From: Gammaproteobacteria bacterium
GTDB lineage: Bacteria > Pseudomonadota > Gammaproteobacteria > Steroidobacterales > Woeseiaceae
Assembly (NCBI GenBank): GCA_029863305.1
Contig: JAOTVR010000003.1
Location: 1 to 64,000 of the forward strand
Direction: 5' to 3'
DNA: 64,000 nucleotides
Shown: positions 17,941 through 27,369 of the stretch, piece by piece
How the letters are laid out: each line of letters begins with the position of its first letter
Position numbering within the stretch: the first letter of the stretch is position 1
Made by a program: the position numbers and the translations under genes
Notes under the pieces: generated by a model
What the model was told of the DNA's origin: nothing
The model's input: the letters and a program-made list of their open reading frames with translations, nothing else
The model's database searches: none

Positions 17941-19468
17941 ACAATGGCCATGCCTTTGCACTTATCTGTCGGGCGAAATGCCGCAGATCACCCTCGAGCG
18001 GTCGATCTTCGGCAAGAAATTCGAACTCTGTCAACACCGCATCCTTCATCTCAAGCAGTGCCGGCACGAGGTGATCCCGGTTCAACTCGTTCGCACGCAG
18101 GCGCAGTTCGACCGCTTGAGACGATGCCAATAGCACTGCGGCGGCAACCTGCTCGGTTAACTCCAGTATGCGCAGGCAGTCACGCGCAGAATGCGTGCCC
18201 ATGCTCACTTTGTCCTGGTTGTGGCATTCGGTCGAGCGGGAAAAGACACTCGCAGGCATCGTCAGCTTGAGTGCCTCCGCCGCCCAAGCCGATGTGCCAA
18301 TCTGTACGGCCTTGAAGCCGTGATTGATCATCGCACGCTCGGGTGTTGCACCACTCAGGTTGCTCGGCAGACCATTGTTGAATTTCGTATCCACAAGCAG
18401 CGCCATTTGTCGATCGAGCAGGTCTGCAATATTCGCTACCGCGATCTTCATCGAGTCCATTGCAAACGCGATATGTCCGCCGTAAAAATGCCCGCCGTGC
18501 AGTATCAGCTCATGATCCGGGTCGATAATCGGGTTGTCGTTCGAACTATTGAGTTCGGTCTCTATCTGACTGCGAAAGAACGGCAGCGCATCGGCAAGTA
18601 CACCGATGACGTGTGGCGCACAACGCAACGAGTAGCGATCCTGCAGGCGCAGCGGATTGCGTGGCATTTCTTCGTGCTCGAGATCGCTGCGAATCCAGTA
18701 CGCCACCTGTCCCTGACCTGCGTGCGGTTTAACGTCGAACAGCTCTTTACTGAAATGAAAGACATTACCCTTCAGTGCAAGCGCAGCAAACGCTGTGATG
18801 CGGCTGGCCAGCCGCGTCAGATATTCAGCCCGGGAAAAGGCAATGCAGGCCAGACCGGTCATTACGGCCGTGCCATTCATGAGTGCGAGCGCCTCTTTCG
18901 GTCGCAGCGTGTGCGGGGCGATGCCATGCTTGCTCAGGACCTCGCTCGTGTCTTTTATGCCGCCGTCAGCGTGAACCTGTCGTTCGCCGATTAATGCGGC
19001 AGCAACATAGGACAGTGGCGTCAGGTCGCCGCTCGCGCCTACTGAGCCCTCCTCCGGTATAACGGGCACGATGTTCTTATCGATATAAGTGGCCAGTAGT
19101 TCGAGCAGTGGCACGCTAACGCCCGAATAGCCGCGACACAGCGACACGAGTCTCGCGACCAGAACCGCGCGGCTGGCTTCGACGGACAGGTGCTTGCCCA
19201 AACCGCAGCCATGAAAACGCGTCAGATGTATCGGCAACTCCCAGACCAGGTCAGCCGGCACGTCGACCGTGCAGGAATCGCCATATCCCGTGGTAACCCC
19301 ATAGATGACGCCATCTTCTTCGAGAACACGATCCAGGAACGCGGCGCCTCGCGAGATCCGGTCCCGAAAGGCCGTCGTGCGGGAAAGGTGCAAAGTCGCC
19401 CGTTGCTGTGCGAGTTCGACAACATCCTCGATACTGAGCGGCGTTTCGCCTATCGAAATATCTCGCAA
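17927..19468 (-). CDS. Aromatic amino acid ammonia-lyase (HAL/PAL/TAL family)
   Basis: MIO-forming triad in 'GSVGASGDLTPLSYVAAALIGE', 'YGVTTGYG', 'NDNPIIDPD', 'SMGTHSARD'. Confidence 0.95.
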   Translation of the reverse strand: MRDISIGETPLSIEDVVELAQQRATLHLSRTTAFRDRISRGAAFLDRVLEEDGVIYGVTTGYGDSCTVDVPADLVWELPIHLTRFHGCGLGKHLSVEASRAVLVARLVSLCRGYSGVSVPLLELLATYIDKNIVPVIPEEGSVGASGDLTPLSYVAAALIGERQVHADGGIKDTSEVLSKHGIAPHTLRPKEALALMNGTAVMTGLACIAFSRAEYLTRLASRITAFAALALKGNVFHFSKELFDVKPHAGQGQVAYWIRSDLEHEEMPRNPLRLQDRYSLRCAPHVIGVLADALPFFRSQIETELNSSNDNPIIDPDHELILHGGHFYGGHIAFAMDSMKIAVANIADLLDRQMALLVDTKFNNGLPSNLSGATPERAMINHGFKAVQIGTSAWAAEALKLTMPASVFSRSTECHNQDKVSMGTHSARDCLRILELTEQVAAAVLLASSQAVELRLRANELNRDHLVPALLEMKDAVLTEFEFLAEDRPLEGDLRHFARQISAKAWPLYDEV

Positions 19469-19481
19469 GGGGATTCAGCTC

Positions 19482-21149
19482 TTATTCTGTGTGTGGCTCT
19501 TGCCAAAAATCGAAAAAATTGTACCACTGGTAGGGAAAGGCCAGGCAATGCTCCTCCAGCAGAGCTGCATATCGTCTGATTACGCGCTCCAGGTCCTGTT
19601 TGCGCGTCGCACGCGGCAGCTCCAGTTTGTCGGCCAGCTTTTCCAGATACACCTCGTATTTGCGGTCCTTTTTCAGACAAAACAGAAAATACACCGGACA
19701 ATCGAGCAACGACGCAAGAATGAAAGGTCCTTCCGCGAACTGCGCCGGGTGGCCCAGGAAATCGCAGGTGACTGAGCGTCCCGCGTGGGCGACCGATGTC
19801 CTGTCCCCCACCATGGCTATCCACTCACGCGCTGCGATCTTCGACTGCATGCGTATTACCGACTCCGGCCCGAGTGTATCGACCTGGATGATATTCTCCA
19901 CAGCCTGCGGATTGGCTTCCTCCAGGAATCGCATGAATTTGAGTGAATGGCGAGTAAAGACCAGCGCGTTGACCGTCAGACCCTGCTTTAGACCGCCAAA
20001 AGCCCGCAACGCCTCCAGGTTTCCCAGGTGCGAACCAATGAACACGCCCCCGCGCTCACTGTTGATTATTTCCTCATAGATTTCAGGCGAGATGTAGCGA
20101 ATATTTTCTTTCGAGCGCACTCCGGCCCATTGCGCCGTCTTGTCCAGAATGGACTCACCAAACTGCAAGAAATGTCGAAAACTGTTCAAACGCTTTGCCG
20201 GCTCGCCTGCAACTTTCTCGCGCGTCGCCTGTACACGGTCGAGGTATTGTCGTGACGCACGTCGCGCGGAGGCCGACGTGAGAAAAAAATACGACATTAC
20301 CGGAAACAACATGACTCTGAAAACGCCGCGACCGAACAATTTGTAGCCGGCAAACAGTATTTTCATGCCCAACGTGCCACCGCGCTCTTCGAGCTTCGAC
20401 CAGTGCCGTTTGCGCACACCGAGCTTGCGCATAATAAGGACGGGTGAGCGCAACAACATACCGAAGAACAAGATCGTGTGCATTCGCGTAATGCGCCAGT
20501 TATCTTGCAGCACGCGAAAATGTGACGTGCCCTTATCTGGATAAATAACGCGTGTAGGTACCGCGACAAACGGGACGTCGCGCCAGTACAGCCGCACGGC
20601 AATTTCAATATCGAATTCCATCCGCGAACTGATCTTGCGGCTATCAAGCAGACGCATGCACGGTTCCAGGGGGTAGACGCGGAAGCCGCACATGGCATCG
20701 GGGATGCTCAACGACAGCGTTTCCACCCAGACCCAGAACGTGGTGATCCAGCGACCGTACACGCGACTCGCCGGTGCCGACTCATCAAATTGTGGATTGC
20801 CGGATATCAGCGCCACAGGATTCTTCCAGGCCTCGTCCAGCAAGACGCCGAGGTCGCCGAGATCATGCTGGCCGTCAGCATCGACCTGCACGGCGTGCGT
20901 ATAACCCTGCTCCGATGCCCTGCGAAAGCCAGCCTGAACGGCGGCCCCTTTACCCTGGTTTTCGGCAAGTGTGATCAGCTCGAATTCGACGTCGGAATCG
21001 GCATCGAGTCTGCGCAGAATCTCCTTCGTGCGGTTGCCACTGCCATCATCAACAACAAAGGTATGCAGCGAGTAGCCTGCCAGCTTCTCGAGCGTACTCT
21101 CCATGGTTTCGCCGTGATTGTAGACGGGAATAATGACGCAAGGCTTCAT
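19482..21149 (-). CDS. Fusion: GT2 glycosyltransferase + LpxL-like acyltransferase
   Basis: N-terminal GT2 ('CVIIPVYNHGETMESTL', 'AVQVDADGQHDLGDL'); C-terminal LpxL-like acyltransferase ('GVFIGSHLGNLEALRAFG'). Confidence 0.9.
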   Translation of the reverse strand: MKPCVIIPVYNHGETMESTLEKLAGYSLHTFVVDDGSGNRTKEILRRLDADSDVEFELITLAENQGKGAAVQAGFRRASEQGYTHAVQVDADGQHDLGDLGVLLDEAWKNPVALISGNPQFDESAPASRVYGRWITTFWVWVETLSLSIPDAMCGFRVYPLEPCMRLLDSRKISSRMEFDIEIAVRLYWRDVPFVAVPTRVIYPDKGTSHFRVLQDNWRITRMHTILFFGMLLRSPVLIMRKLGVRKRHWSKLEERGGTLGMKILFAGYKLFGRGVFRVMLFPVMSYFFLTSASARRASRQYLDRVQATREKVAGEPAKRLNSFRHFLQFGESILDKTAQWAGVRSKENIRYISPEIYEEIINSERGGVFIGSHLGNLEALRAFGGLKQGLTVNALVFTRHSLKFMRFLEEANPQAVENIIQVDTLGPESVIRMQSKIAAREWIAMVGDRTSVAHAGRSVTCDFLGHPAQFAEGPFILASLLDCPVYFLFCLKKDRKYEVYLEKLADKLELPRATRKQDLERVIRRYAALLEEHCLAFPYQWYNFFDFWQEPHTE

Positions 21150-21499
21150 GGTCGCTGGTCGAACAGGACTCTGCCCTGCGAATGAACACCGAGTTCCGAC
21201 ACATAGGAGAAATGCAGCTTGCCCGTCTGTTCCGAATGCTCGAGGGTCAGCTTCAGTTGCTCAAGCGGTATGATAACGCGGTGAAACTTCAAGGCCTCGA
21301 TTCCACCAAAGCCGGACCCGAGGCCGAGGCGTGATTTGGCCAATTGAATAGCCCAGTGAATCTGGACTACGCCAGGCAATACAGGCTGCTGCGGAAAGTG
21401 GCCCTGAAAATAAAGTAGATCCGCCGGCACGTTTATATCGAATTCCGCACGCGGCGCGGCAACCGACTCTTTGACGATCTCTGGCTCTGTGACGTGCAT
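21146..21499 (-). CDS. Hotdog dehydratase (FabA/FabZ-like, ApeI-type)
   Basis: 'LLYFQGHFPQQPVLPGVVQIHWAIQLA'. Confidence 0.85.
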   Translation of the reverse strand: MHVTEPEIVKESVAAPRAEFDINVPADLLYFQGHFPQQPVLPGVVQIHWAIQLAKSRLGLGSGFGGIEALKFHRVIIPLEQLKLTLEHSEQTGKLHFSYVSELGVHSQGRVLFDQRP

Positions 21500-21502
21500 C
21501 GA

Positions 21503-22891
21503 TCAGTCGAACAGTTCGCGAATGGCGGCCGGCTGGCGCTTGCCCTGGGAATTGACGGGGATCACGTCGACGTAGCGAATCTTCTTCGGTACCGCTACCG
21601 GATCCAGTCTGCTGCCAAGAGACTGTCTGATCTTCTGCCCGACATCTTTGCGTCCCAGTTCCCGCAGCTCGGCTACACCGCTTTCGCTTAGCTGCACAAC
21701 CAGGCCGACGTACTGCCGTGTGCCATCTTCGAGTGCAGTCGCAGCGGCATCGGTGATGCTTGGCAAGCTGATCGCGCACTGCTCTATTTCGGCCAGAGAC
21801 ACTCTCTTTTCCTCTATCTTGACGATGTGATCGCCGCGCCCGAGCAACTCAAAGGAGCGCGTCGACCGCAGTCGGACTTTGTCGCCCATACGATGCCAGC
21901 TGCTCAGGCCCATGAATGGAGAATTGACCTCGAGAAATCCTTCGTCATCCTGCCGGACGCGGACTTCGGGCAAGGTATGCCACACCTCCGCCGCGCCGTG
22001 CTCTTCCTGGCAACGCCATGCAACGCCACTGGTTTCGGTGCTGCCCAGCACTTCGACTGGCCAACGGCCAAGAAGCCGCATCGCATCGGCAGCGGCATAG
22101 TCCGGCAACATGCCACCGGACGAGAAGATAATGCGCCATTCTGACTCGACCGGGTTCTGCAGGTGTCCGATACGTTTCAACAAGGCCGGGCTGGTAACCA
22201 GTGCGCCCGTTGCGCTTGCTTCGCCGAACAGATTTTCCGGATACTCGAAGTTGTATGTGGCAAATGCCCGTTTCGTTACGAGAGGCCAAAGCAGACGAAA
22301 CAACAGGCCGTACACGTGCTGGTGTGACACCGTGGAATAGACGCGGGCGTCACCAATAGACGCTCCAAACAAGGACTCGAGTACCTCGAGTTCGGACTCG
22401 AAGTTGCGAATTGTCCGGCAGACCTGCGTCGGTTCGCCGGTTGATCCCGAGGTGAACAGCACCAGATCGGATGTTGCTGGAATGATCGGATCGACAAGCT
22501 CGCCTGGTTGCAGCTGGTCCAGCGCGATGACCGGCCTGGAACTCACACCGTCTCCGCTCGCGCGAACGACACCGTCGAATCGGAGCCCTCGGCTTTCGTC
22601 AGCCAACAGGTAGTCAGGAGCGAGGACCGGCGTCTTGCCAGCGCTCCAGCAGCCGTAAAGCACACAAGCCAGATCAAAGGCGTTCGAGCAGTCCAGCGCC
22701 CAGTAGCGCAGGTCGGATGCGGCGAGCGCGGCGGACAGACCCGCGACTCGTGCGCGGAATTCCGGCCACAGAATCTCATCCTCGCGTCGATCGAAGCAAA
22801 CGACGTGCATCGAATCGACTTCGAGCAGTCTCGAAAGTGGAGTTACTGTCAAGGTGCCGCGCCTCTCATCAAATGAGCACCTACCGGCCAT
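21503..22891 (-). CDS. AMP-dependent acyl-CoA/ACP ligase (ApeH-like)
   Basis: 'DLVLFTSGSTGEPTQVCRTIRNFE', 'VLGSTETSGVAWR', 'LLGRGDHIVKIEEKRVSLAEIE'. Confidence 0.9.
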   Translation of the reverse strand: MAGRCSFDERRGTLTVTPLSRLLEVDSMHVVCFDRREDEILWPEFRARVAGLSAALAASDLRYWALDCSNAFDLACVLYGCWSAGKTPVLAPDYLLADESRGLRFDGVVRASGDGVSSRPVIALDQLQPGELVDPIIPATSDLVLFTSGSTGEPTQVCRTIRNFESELEVLESLFGASIGDARVYSTVSHQHVYGLLFRLLWPLVTKRAFATYNFEYPENLFGEASATGALVTSPALLKRIGHLQNPVESEWRIIFSSGGMLPDYAAADAMRLLGRWPVEVLGSTETSGVAWRCQEEHGAAEVWHTLPEVRVRQDDEGFLEVNSPFMGLSSWHRMGDKVRLRSTRSFELLGRGDHIVKIEEKRVSLAEIEQCAISLPSITDAAATALEDGTRQYVGLVVQLSESGVAELRELGRKDVGQKIRQSLGSRLDPVAVPKKIRYVDVIPVNSQGKRQPAAIRELFD

Positions 22892-22908
22892 TCGCCGGAA
22901 TCGCGGAT

Positions 22909-23181
22909 CTACGCCGCGCTGTCGACAAGTTCTTCTACGGCGTCTACAACGTCCTCGACGGTCCTGACACTCTTGAACTGGTCGGGCTGAATTCTCTTCT
23001 TGGTGATTTCCTGCAAGCGCACAACCAGATCGACGGCGTCGATACTGTCGAGATCCAGGTCTTCATAGAGCCGAGACTCAAGCTTGATGTCCTGCTCGGC
23101 GATATCGAACAGTGCGTGCAGTTCGCGAATTACATCGTGAAATATTTCGTCCCGCCGTTCCATTGCCATATTACTCGCCAT
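22909..23181 (-). CDS. Acyl carrier protein (1)
   Basis: 'LYEDLDLDSIDAVDLVVRLQE' 4'-PP attachment Ser. Confidence 0.93.
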   Translation of the reverse strand: MASNMAMERRDEIFHDVIRELHALFDIAEQDIKLESRLYEDLDLDSIDAVDLVVRLQEITKKRIQPDQFKSVRTVEDVVDAVEELVDSAA

Positions 23182-23428
23182 TGCTGCTCACAAACCGGGC
23201 AAGATTGCTGACGGATTCGAAATGCTCACGAATCTCCTCGGAATCGATGTCGAGATTGACGCCGTATTTGCGGCGAATTGCCACCCCGAGTTCGAGCGCA
23301 TCGATCGAATCCAGTCCGAGACCGTCACCGAAAAGCGGTGCTGTCGCATCAATATCATCCGGGCTGAGATCTTCGAGGTTCAGTGCTTCGATGATGAGCT
23401 CTTTGATCGCCTGTTCCATCTCATTCAT
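23171..23428 (-). CDS. Acyl carrier protein (2)
   Basis: 'LFGDGLGLDSIDALELGVAIRRKYG'. Confidence 0.93.
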   Translation of the reverse strand: MNEMEQAIKELIIEALNLEDLSPDDIDATAPLFGDGLGLDSIDALELGVAIRRKYGVNLDIDSEEIREHFESVSNLARFVSSNGE

Positions 23429-24209
23429 TATAATTATCGCTTTCCATGAACTTCTTGTGCATCAGCTCAGTCAACCTGCGCGACGCCATGCTTGGCTCCT
23501 CTTCGGCTTTCCTGAACGCTGCGATATCGAGCCTATCACCGACTCTCGTCCGCAGACAAGGACGCCGTGTTGGAATTTCGTACCAGTGCTCTGCCTTGGT
23601 CAAAGTCGATGGCCTGCAGCTAATGTGAACCATTTGTATTGGCACATTGGCAGCCAGTGCGATTCGCGCTGCACCGCGCCGTAATCGCATCGGCTGACCC
23701 GGCACGGTGCGTGTGGCTTCGGGAAATATGACCAGCGTTTCGCCCTTCCTGAGCGCTTCGACACATTTCGTCAGCAGCTCTTCCGAGTCGTCGTTCGAAA
23801 TGTAATTCGTCGCCCGAACCACCCCACCAAGAAACGGATTCCTCCACAAAGCGCGCTTCACAATACAGTTGCCGTGTTCGACCTCTGCCAACAACTGCAC
23901 AACGTCGATCAGCGTCGGATGGTTTGCGGCAACGACAAGTCCGCCGTCTCTCACAAAGTCGTCTTTGCTCTTCCGGCCCACATCGAAGTCGAACACACCC
24001 AGTCCGTGCATCATCCATAGAAAACCGCGGAAGCTGCGATTCACCACCCATCGCGCTCGACGCGCACGTGATTCCTTGTCCCTCGAGACCAGCGAAATCG
24101 CCGGGAAGATCAGTATTGCCTGGACAAGCCCACCGATCCCGAAAACCGTGAACGACACCGCCGTACCAAACAGGCGCCAGGCGCGATCGATCAGCGCTCC
24201 CATCGCCAT
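23421..24209 (-). CDS. 1-acyl-glycerol-3-phosphate-acyltransferase-like (PlsC family)
   Basis: HX4D-type 'VVAANHPTLIDVVQLL', 'LVIFPEATRTVPGQ'. Confidence 0.92.
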   Translation of the reverse strand: MAMGALIDRAWRLFGTAVSFTVFGIGGLVQAILIFPAISLVSRDKESRARRARWVVNRSFRGFLWMMHGLGVFDFDVGRKSKDDFVRDGGLVVAANHPTLIDVVQLLAEVEHGNCIVKRALWRNPFLGGVVRATNYISNDDSEELLTKCVEALRKGETLVIFPEATRTVPGQPMRLRRGAARIALAANVPIQMVHISCRPSTLTKAEHWYEIPTRRPCLRTRVGDRLDIAAFRKAEEEPSMASRRLTELMHKKFMESDNYNE

Positions 24210-24901
24210 CCCCGGGCATCCGACGTCAGCGACAAGGATGCCTCGTCAGATTGCAGCCAGGAAAGAAAGCGGGGGCCCTGTGGCAAGGCCTGTTCGTCGC
24301 CGGGCTCGCAGCTCATCATGCTGATACCGTCATGCTCGGCAACACGCAACAGCATCGCGAGCGCATGATCGCAGTTCACTTGCCGAGAGTATGGCCGGTA
24401 TTCCGCAGGTATGATTTCGTCAAAATCCACAAGCAATACGCGTTGCGCAGGATTGGCCGCCAGGTAAGCCTGCGCTTCCAGCCAGCCATACGCGAAAGTG
24501 CTCGCGCCGCACGCCATTGACATAGAAGGCGCGTTCGATTTTGTGAGAATCGTAAACAGGCCGGAGCTGGTATTGTGAACCGACTGTGCGAACGCAGTTG
24601 GCGAGATTTCGGTGCCCTCACTGATGGCCGCAAGGATGGCCTGTGTGCGAACGATTTCGCCGTGCTGCGAGCAGAAGATCGAGTACTCGATCGGCTCCCC
24701 GGCCGCGACTTCGAGCGCCGCGGCAAGCGCCATTTTCGACAGCCGGCTCATGCGTCGGCGTTGCATCGCAGGTATCAGCTCGGCGTCGGGATCCCCCGAA
24801 ACGGCATGAGCGTCCGCCTGCTGCCAGTGCCACAGCCATCGACCCGGGTCGCCACTCTCGGGAGACCAGAAACTCCAGCGTTCAATCTTCAGGCGCGGCA
24901 T
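24191..24901 (-). CDS. Beta-ketoacyl-synthase N-terminal-like / chain length factor (ApeC-like)
   Basis: 236 aa KS-like N-terminal half, 'SVHNTSSGLFTILTKSNAPSMSMACGASTFAYGWLEA'; no second-half catalytic His motifs. Confidence 0.85.
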   Translation of the reverse strand: MPRLKIERWSFWSPESGDPGRWLWHWQQADAHAVSGDPDAELIPAMQRRRMSRLSKMALAAALEVAAGEPIEYSIFCSQHGEIVRTQAILAAISEGTEISPTAFAQSVHNTSSGLFTILTKSNAPSMSMACGASTFAYGWLEAQAYLAANPAQRVLLVDFDEIIPAEYRPYSRQVNCDHALAMLLRVAEHDGISMMSCEPGDEQALPQGPRFLSWLQSDEASLSLTSDARGWRWER

Positions 24902-24941
24902 CGATGTTGCGGCCCGTAATCGAGCGGGCCCGCGGCATCAT

Positions 24942-25385
24942 CTATTCGGCGAGTTGCACGACGTCACCCACCATAGTGACACCGGCCATTATTGCCCCGG
25001 CGCCGCATTCGAATTCGGTAGCGCTCGAAAACTCGTTTCTGGAGTAATAACTGTGAATATTCACCACGGCGTTGCCGCCTTCAGCAATCGCGCGATCCTG
25101 CAGCGTCACCATGGCAGACAGGAACGCCCACTTGCAGGCTTTTTGGTCGCTCTTGCCGAAGGCGTTGGTCTTTCTGTTGGCGGTGTACGTGCCGAGATTA
25201 CGCTCGATTGCAGGATGCTCCTGATCACCAAAATACAAACGCACCGAACTCTTGAGGACACCCTCATCCTCACCCCAGGCCAGGGCCTCTTCGATCGACA
25301 CTTTGAGCAGCGTATTGCGCGCCTGACCCGTCGAGTAACTGAACAAAAGCAGCGAAACCAATACTAAGTAAGCTAATTGTTTCAT
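24942..25385 (-). CDS. Secreted protein of unknown function
   Basis: Signal peptide 'MKQLAYLVLVSLLLFSYSTGQA'; conserved-looking 'CKWAFLSAMVTLQDRAIAEGGNAVVNIHSYY'. Confidence 0.7.
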   Translation of the reverse strand: MKQLAYLVLVSLLLFSYSTGQARNTLLKVSIEEALAWGEDEGVLKSSVRLYFGDQEHPAIERNLGTYTANRKTNAFGKSDQKACKWAFLSAMVTLQDRAIAEGGNAVVNIHSYYSRNEFSSATEFECGAGAIMAGVTMVGDVVQLAE

Positions 25386-25477
25386 TTCGTTTCCCGTTGC
25401 CTTGATGGCGTTAACACCTGATATTCTAGGTAATGTAATCACTCCCACCAGAAGACATCAAGGGTAATTGACACATC

Positions 25478-26206
25478 ATGAATCCTCACCTGACAGCCCT
25501 GTTTATCGTATCCGGCCTGCCATTTCTGGCGGGCTGCCTCGGCATGGCCGCGACCGAGGTGCCGCTGCCCGGCATCGAGATCGCGGATACTGCAGCACGA
25601 AACGACTCCCTCGTCATTATGCTGCCGGGCCGGGGCGATCGCGCCGACACGTTCATCAGCCAGGGGTTCGAAAAGGCCGGGCAGCGCCGGGGCTTCGATA
25701 CCATTGCTGTCGACGCTCATTTTGGCTACTACATGGAGCGCAGCCTGCTGCCACGACTGCACGAAGATGTCGTGTTGCCGGCCCGGGCCGCGGGCTACAA
25801 GAATGTGTGGCTGCTGGGCATTTCGATGGGCGGCTTCGGCTCGTTACTGTATGCGACCGAGCATCCGGATCAAATCGATGGCGTCATCCTGTTAGCGCCT
25901 TACCTGGGAGACCGCAAGCTGGTCGAGGAGATTCGCGACGCAGGCGGGCTCGCTGCCTGGTCCGGCGAGGGCTCCCGCTTCAAGGACCACGAGATCGGTG
26001 TCTGGACCTGGCTGCAGCGGGCAACCAACACCGAGGCGGCAACGCCCGTGATTCTCGGCTACGGCGAATCCGATGGTGGTGCCGTCGCACACGCAGTACT
26101 CGCTGCCGCACTCGATCCTTCGAGCGTCTATACGCTCGAAGGCGGACACAAATGGACGACCTGGGGTCCGCTCTGGGACAAGATCGCGGCCGATCTGGAA
26201 CTCTGA
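25478..26206 (+). CDS. Alpha/beta hydrolase
   Basis: 'SLVIMLPGRGDRADTFISQGFEKAG', nucleophile elbow 'LLGISMGGFGSLLYA', late 'EGGHKWTTW'. Confidence 0.85.
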   Translation: MNPHLTALFIVSGLPFLAGCLGMAATEVPLPGIEIADTAARNDSLVIMLPGRGDRADTFISQGFEKAGQRRGFDTIAVDAHFGYYMERSLLPRLHEDVVLPARAAGYKNVWLLGISMGGFGSLLYATEHPDQIDGVILLAPYLGDRKLVEEIRDAGGLAAWSGEGSRFKDHEIGVWTWLQRATNTEAATPVILGYGESDGGAVAHAVLAAALDPSSVYTLEGGHKWTTWGPLWDKIAADLEL

Positions 26207-26212
26207 CTGTCG

Positions 26213-26722
26213 TCAGGCGTTACCCAGCATTGCGTTCATTGTCGGTTTCTTGAGCCAGTCGGCAATATCTTTGCCGAGTGTCTTGATACAGCGGCCGAGG
26301 ATGTCACACGTTCCCTTGAACCCGGCGAATGCGCCACCACTCGAGTAGCGCGACGCGGTAAATGAGCCGATCAGCTCGCCGTTCTCTTTCAGCTCGCCCC
26401 TCACAGTAACGGACTTGGGACCGCTCCAGGCACCACCTCCGGTGCCGAGAACATTCGTAAACTCGAGATAGAGGACCTTTCCCGCGACGTCCTCACCCGG
26501 GTCAGGCGAAATCACGACTTTGACGCCGCGCTTTGCCGCATCTTCGATGAACGTCGGCAGCCGGGTTTCGAGCGAGCAGGATCCTTTCACATCGCTCGAC
26601 GCACCGCTGTTTTCCGCAAACGGTACCGGGCTAACCAATGTATAGCTTAAGTCTTCGGCGCTCGCCGCCATCGAAATCAAAGTGAATGTTATCGAAACAC
26701 CTGCAAGCAAAATCTGACGCAT
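26213..26722 (-). CDS. Hypothetical secreted protein
   Basis: N-terminal signal peptide 'ILLAGVSITFTLISMAASA'; complete ORF convergent with upstream gene. Confidence 0.7.
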   Translation of the reverse strand: MRQILLAGVSITFTLISMAASAEDLSYTLVSPVPFAENSGASSDVKGSCSLETRLPTFIEDAAKRGVKVVISPDPGEDVAGKVLYLEFTNVLGTGGGAWSGPKSVTVRGELKENGELIGSFTASRYSSGGAFAGFKGTCDILGRCIKTLGKDIADWLKKPTMNAMLGNA

Positions 26723-26832
26723 TATTCTCTCCCCGGGGCCATCAAGAGGATCAGATCATACACGGATTCAGTCCAGCTGAGGACTCTTGCGGGTTTGCTA
26801 ACCAAGTGCGAGCCTGACGCATCCAATATCTG

Positions 26833-27369
26833 ATGGTGGCAATATTGCAGAGTCCGGGTACACCCACCCAAGCGGATTTTCATGCGGCGATATCGAGTCG
26901 ATCGGACCGCTGGTTTGCCGCATGCCTGAAGATCACGCGTAATCGTGACATGGCTGAGGACGCGGTGCAGGACGCGCTACTCAGCGCCTGGCATAAGCGC
27001 CACCAGTTCGATTACTCGGCGCGGCTTGACACCTGGATACACCGGATCGCGATCAATGCTGCCCTGCAGATACTGAGGAAGAACCGTCCTGCAGCTTTTG
27101 AAACCCTCGAAACAGATGTTGCCGATACAAGTGACACCCCGATGAGCAACCGCGCGCAACAGGAACTGGGTGAAAGCCTGGCGAAAGCGCTGACACACCT
27201 GAGTGAGTTCGAGAGAGTGTGTTTCGTGCTCAAGCATCTTGAACAATGGCGCCTCAAGGAAATCGCCGAAGAAATCGGTTCGAATGTCGGCGCGGTAAAG
27301 CAGGGCATCTTCCGCGCAGTGCGGAAGCTGCGCCCCAGAATGAGTAGCCTGCAAGGCGAACAAACATGA
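26833..27369 (+). CDS. ECF-type RNA polymerase sigma factor
   Basis: Region 2 'DRWFAACLKITRNRDMAEDAVQDALLSAWHKRHQFD', region 4 'ERVCFVLKHLEQWRLKEIAEEIGSNVGAVKQGIFRAVRKLR'. Confidence 0.93.
   Translation: MVAILQSPGTPTQADFHAAISSRSDRWFAACLKITRNRDMAEDAVQDALLSAWHKRHQFDYSARLDTWIHRIAINAALQILRKNRPAAFETLETDVADTSDTPMSNRAQQELGESLAKALTHLSEFERVCFVLKHLEQWRLKEIAEEIGSNVGAVKQGIFRAVRKLRPRMSSLQGEQT

Noticed and set aside
18191-18994. 267-aa plus-strand ORF opposite the ammonia lyase
   Set aside because: Shadow ORF of a strongly supported HAL/PAL/TAL gene.
24902-24941. GGCCCG/CGGGCC inverted repeat (24911-24930) upstream of the CLF-like gene
   Set aside because: Short GC-only stem with no U-tract; expected by chance in this composition.
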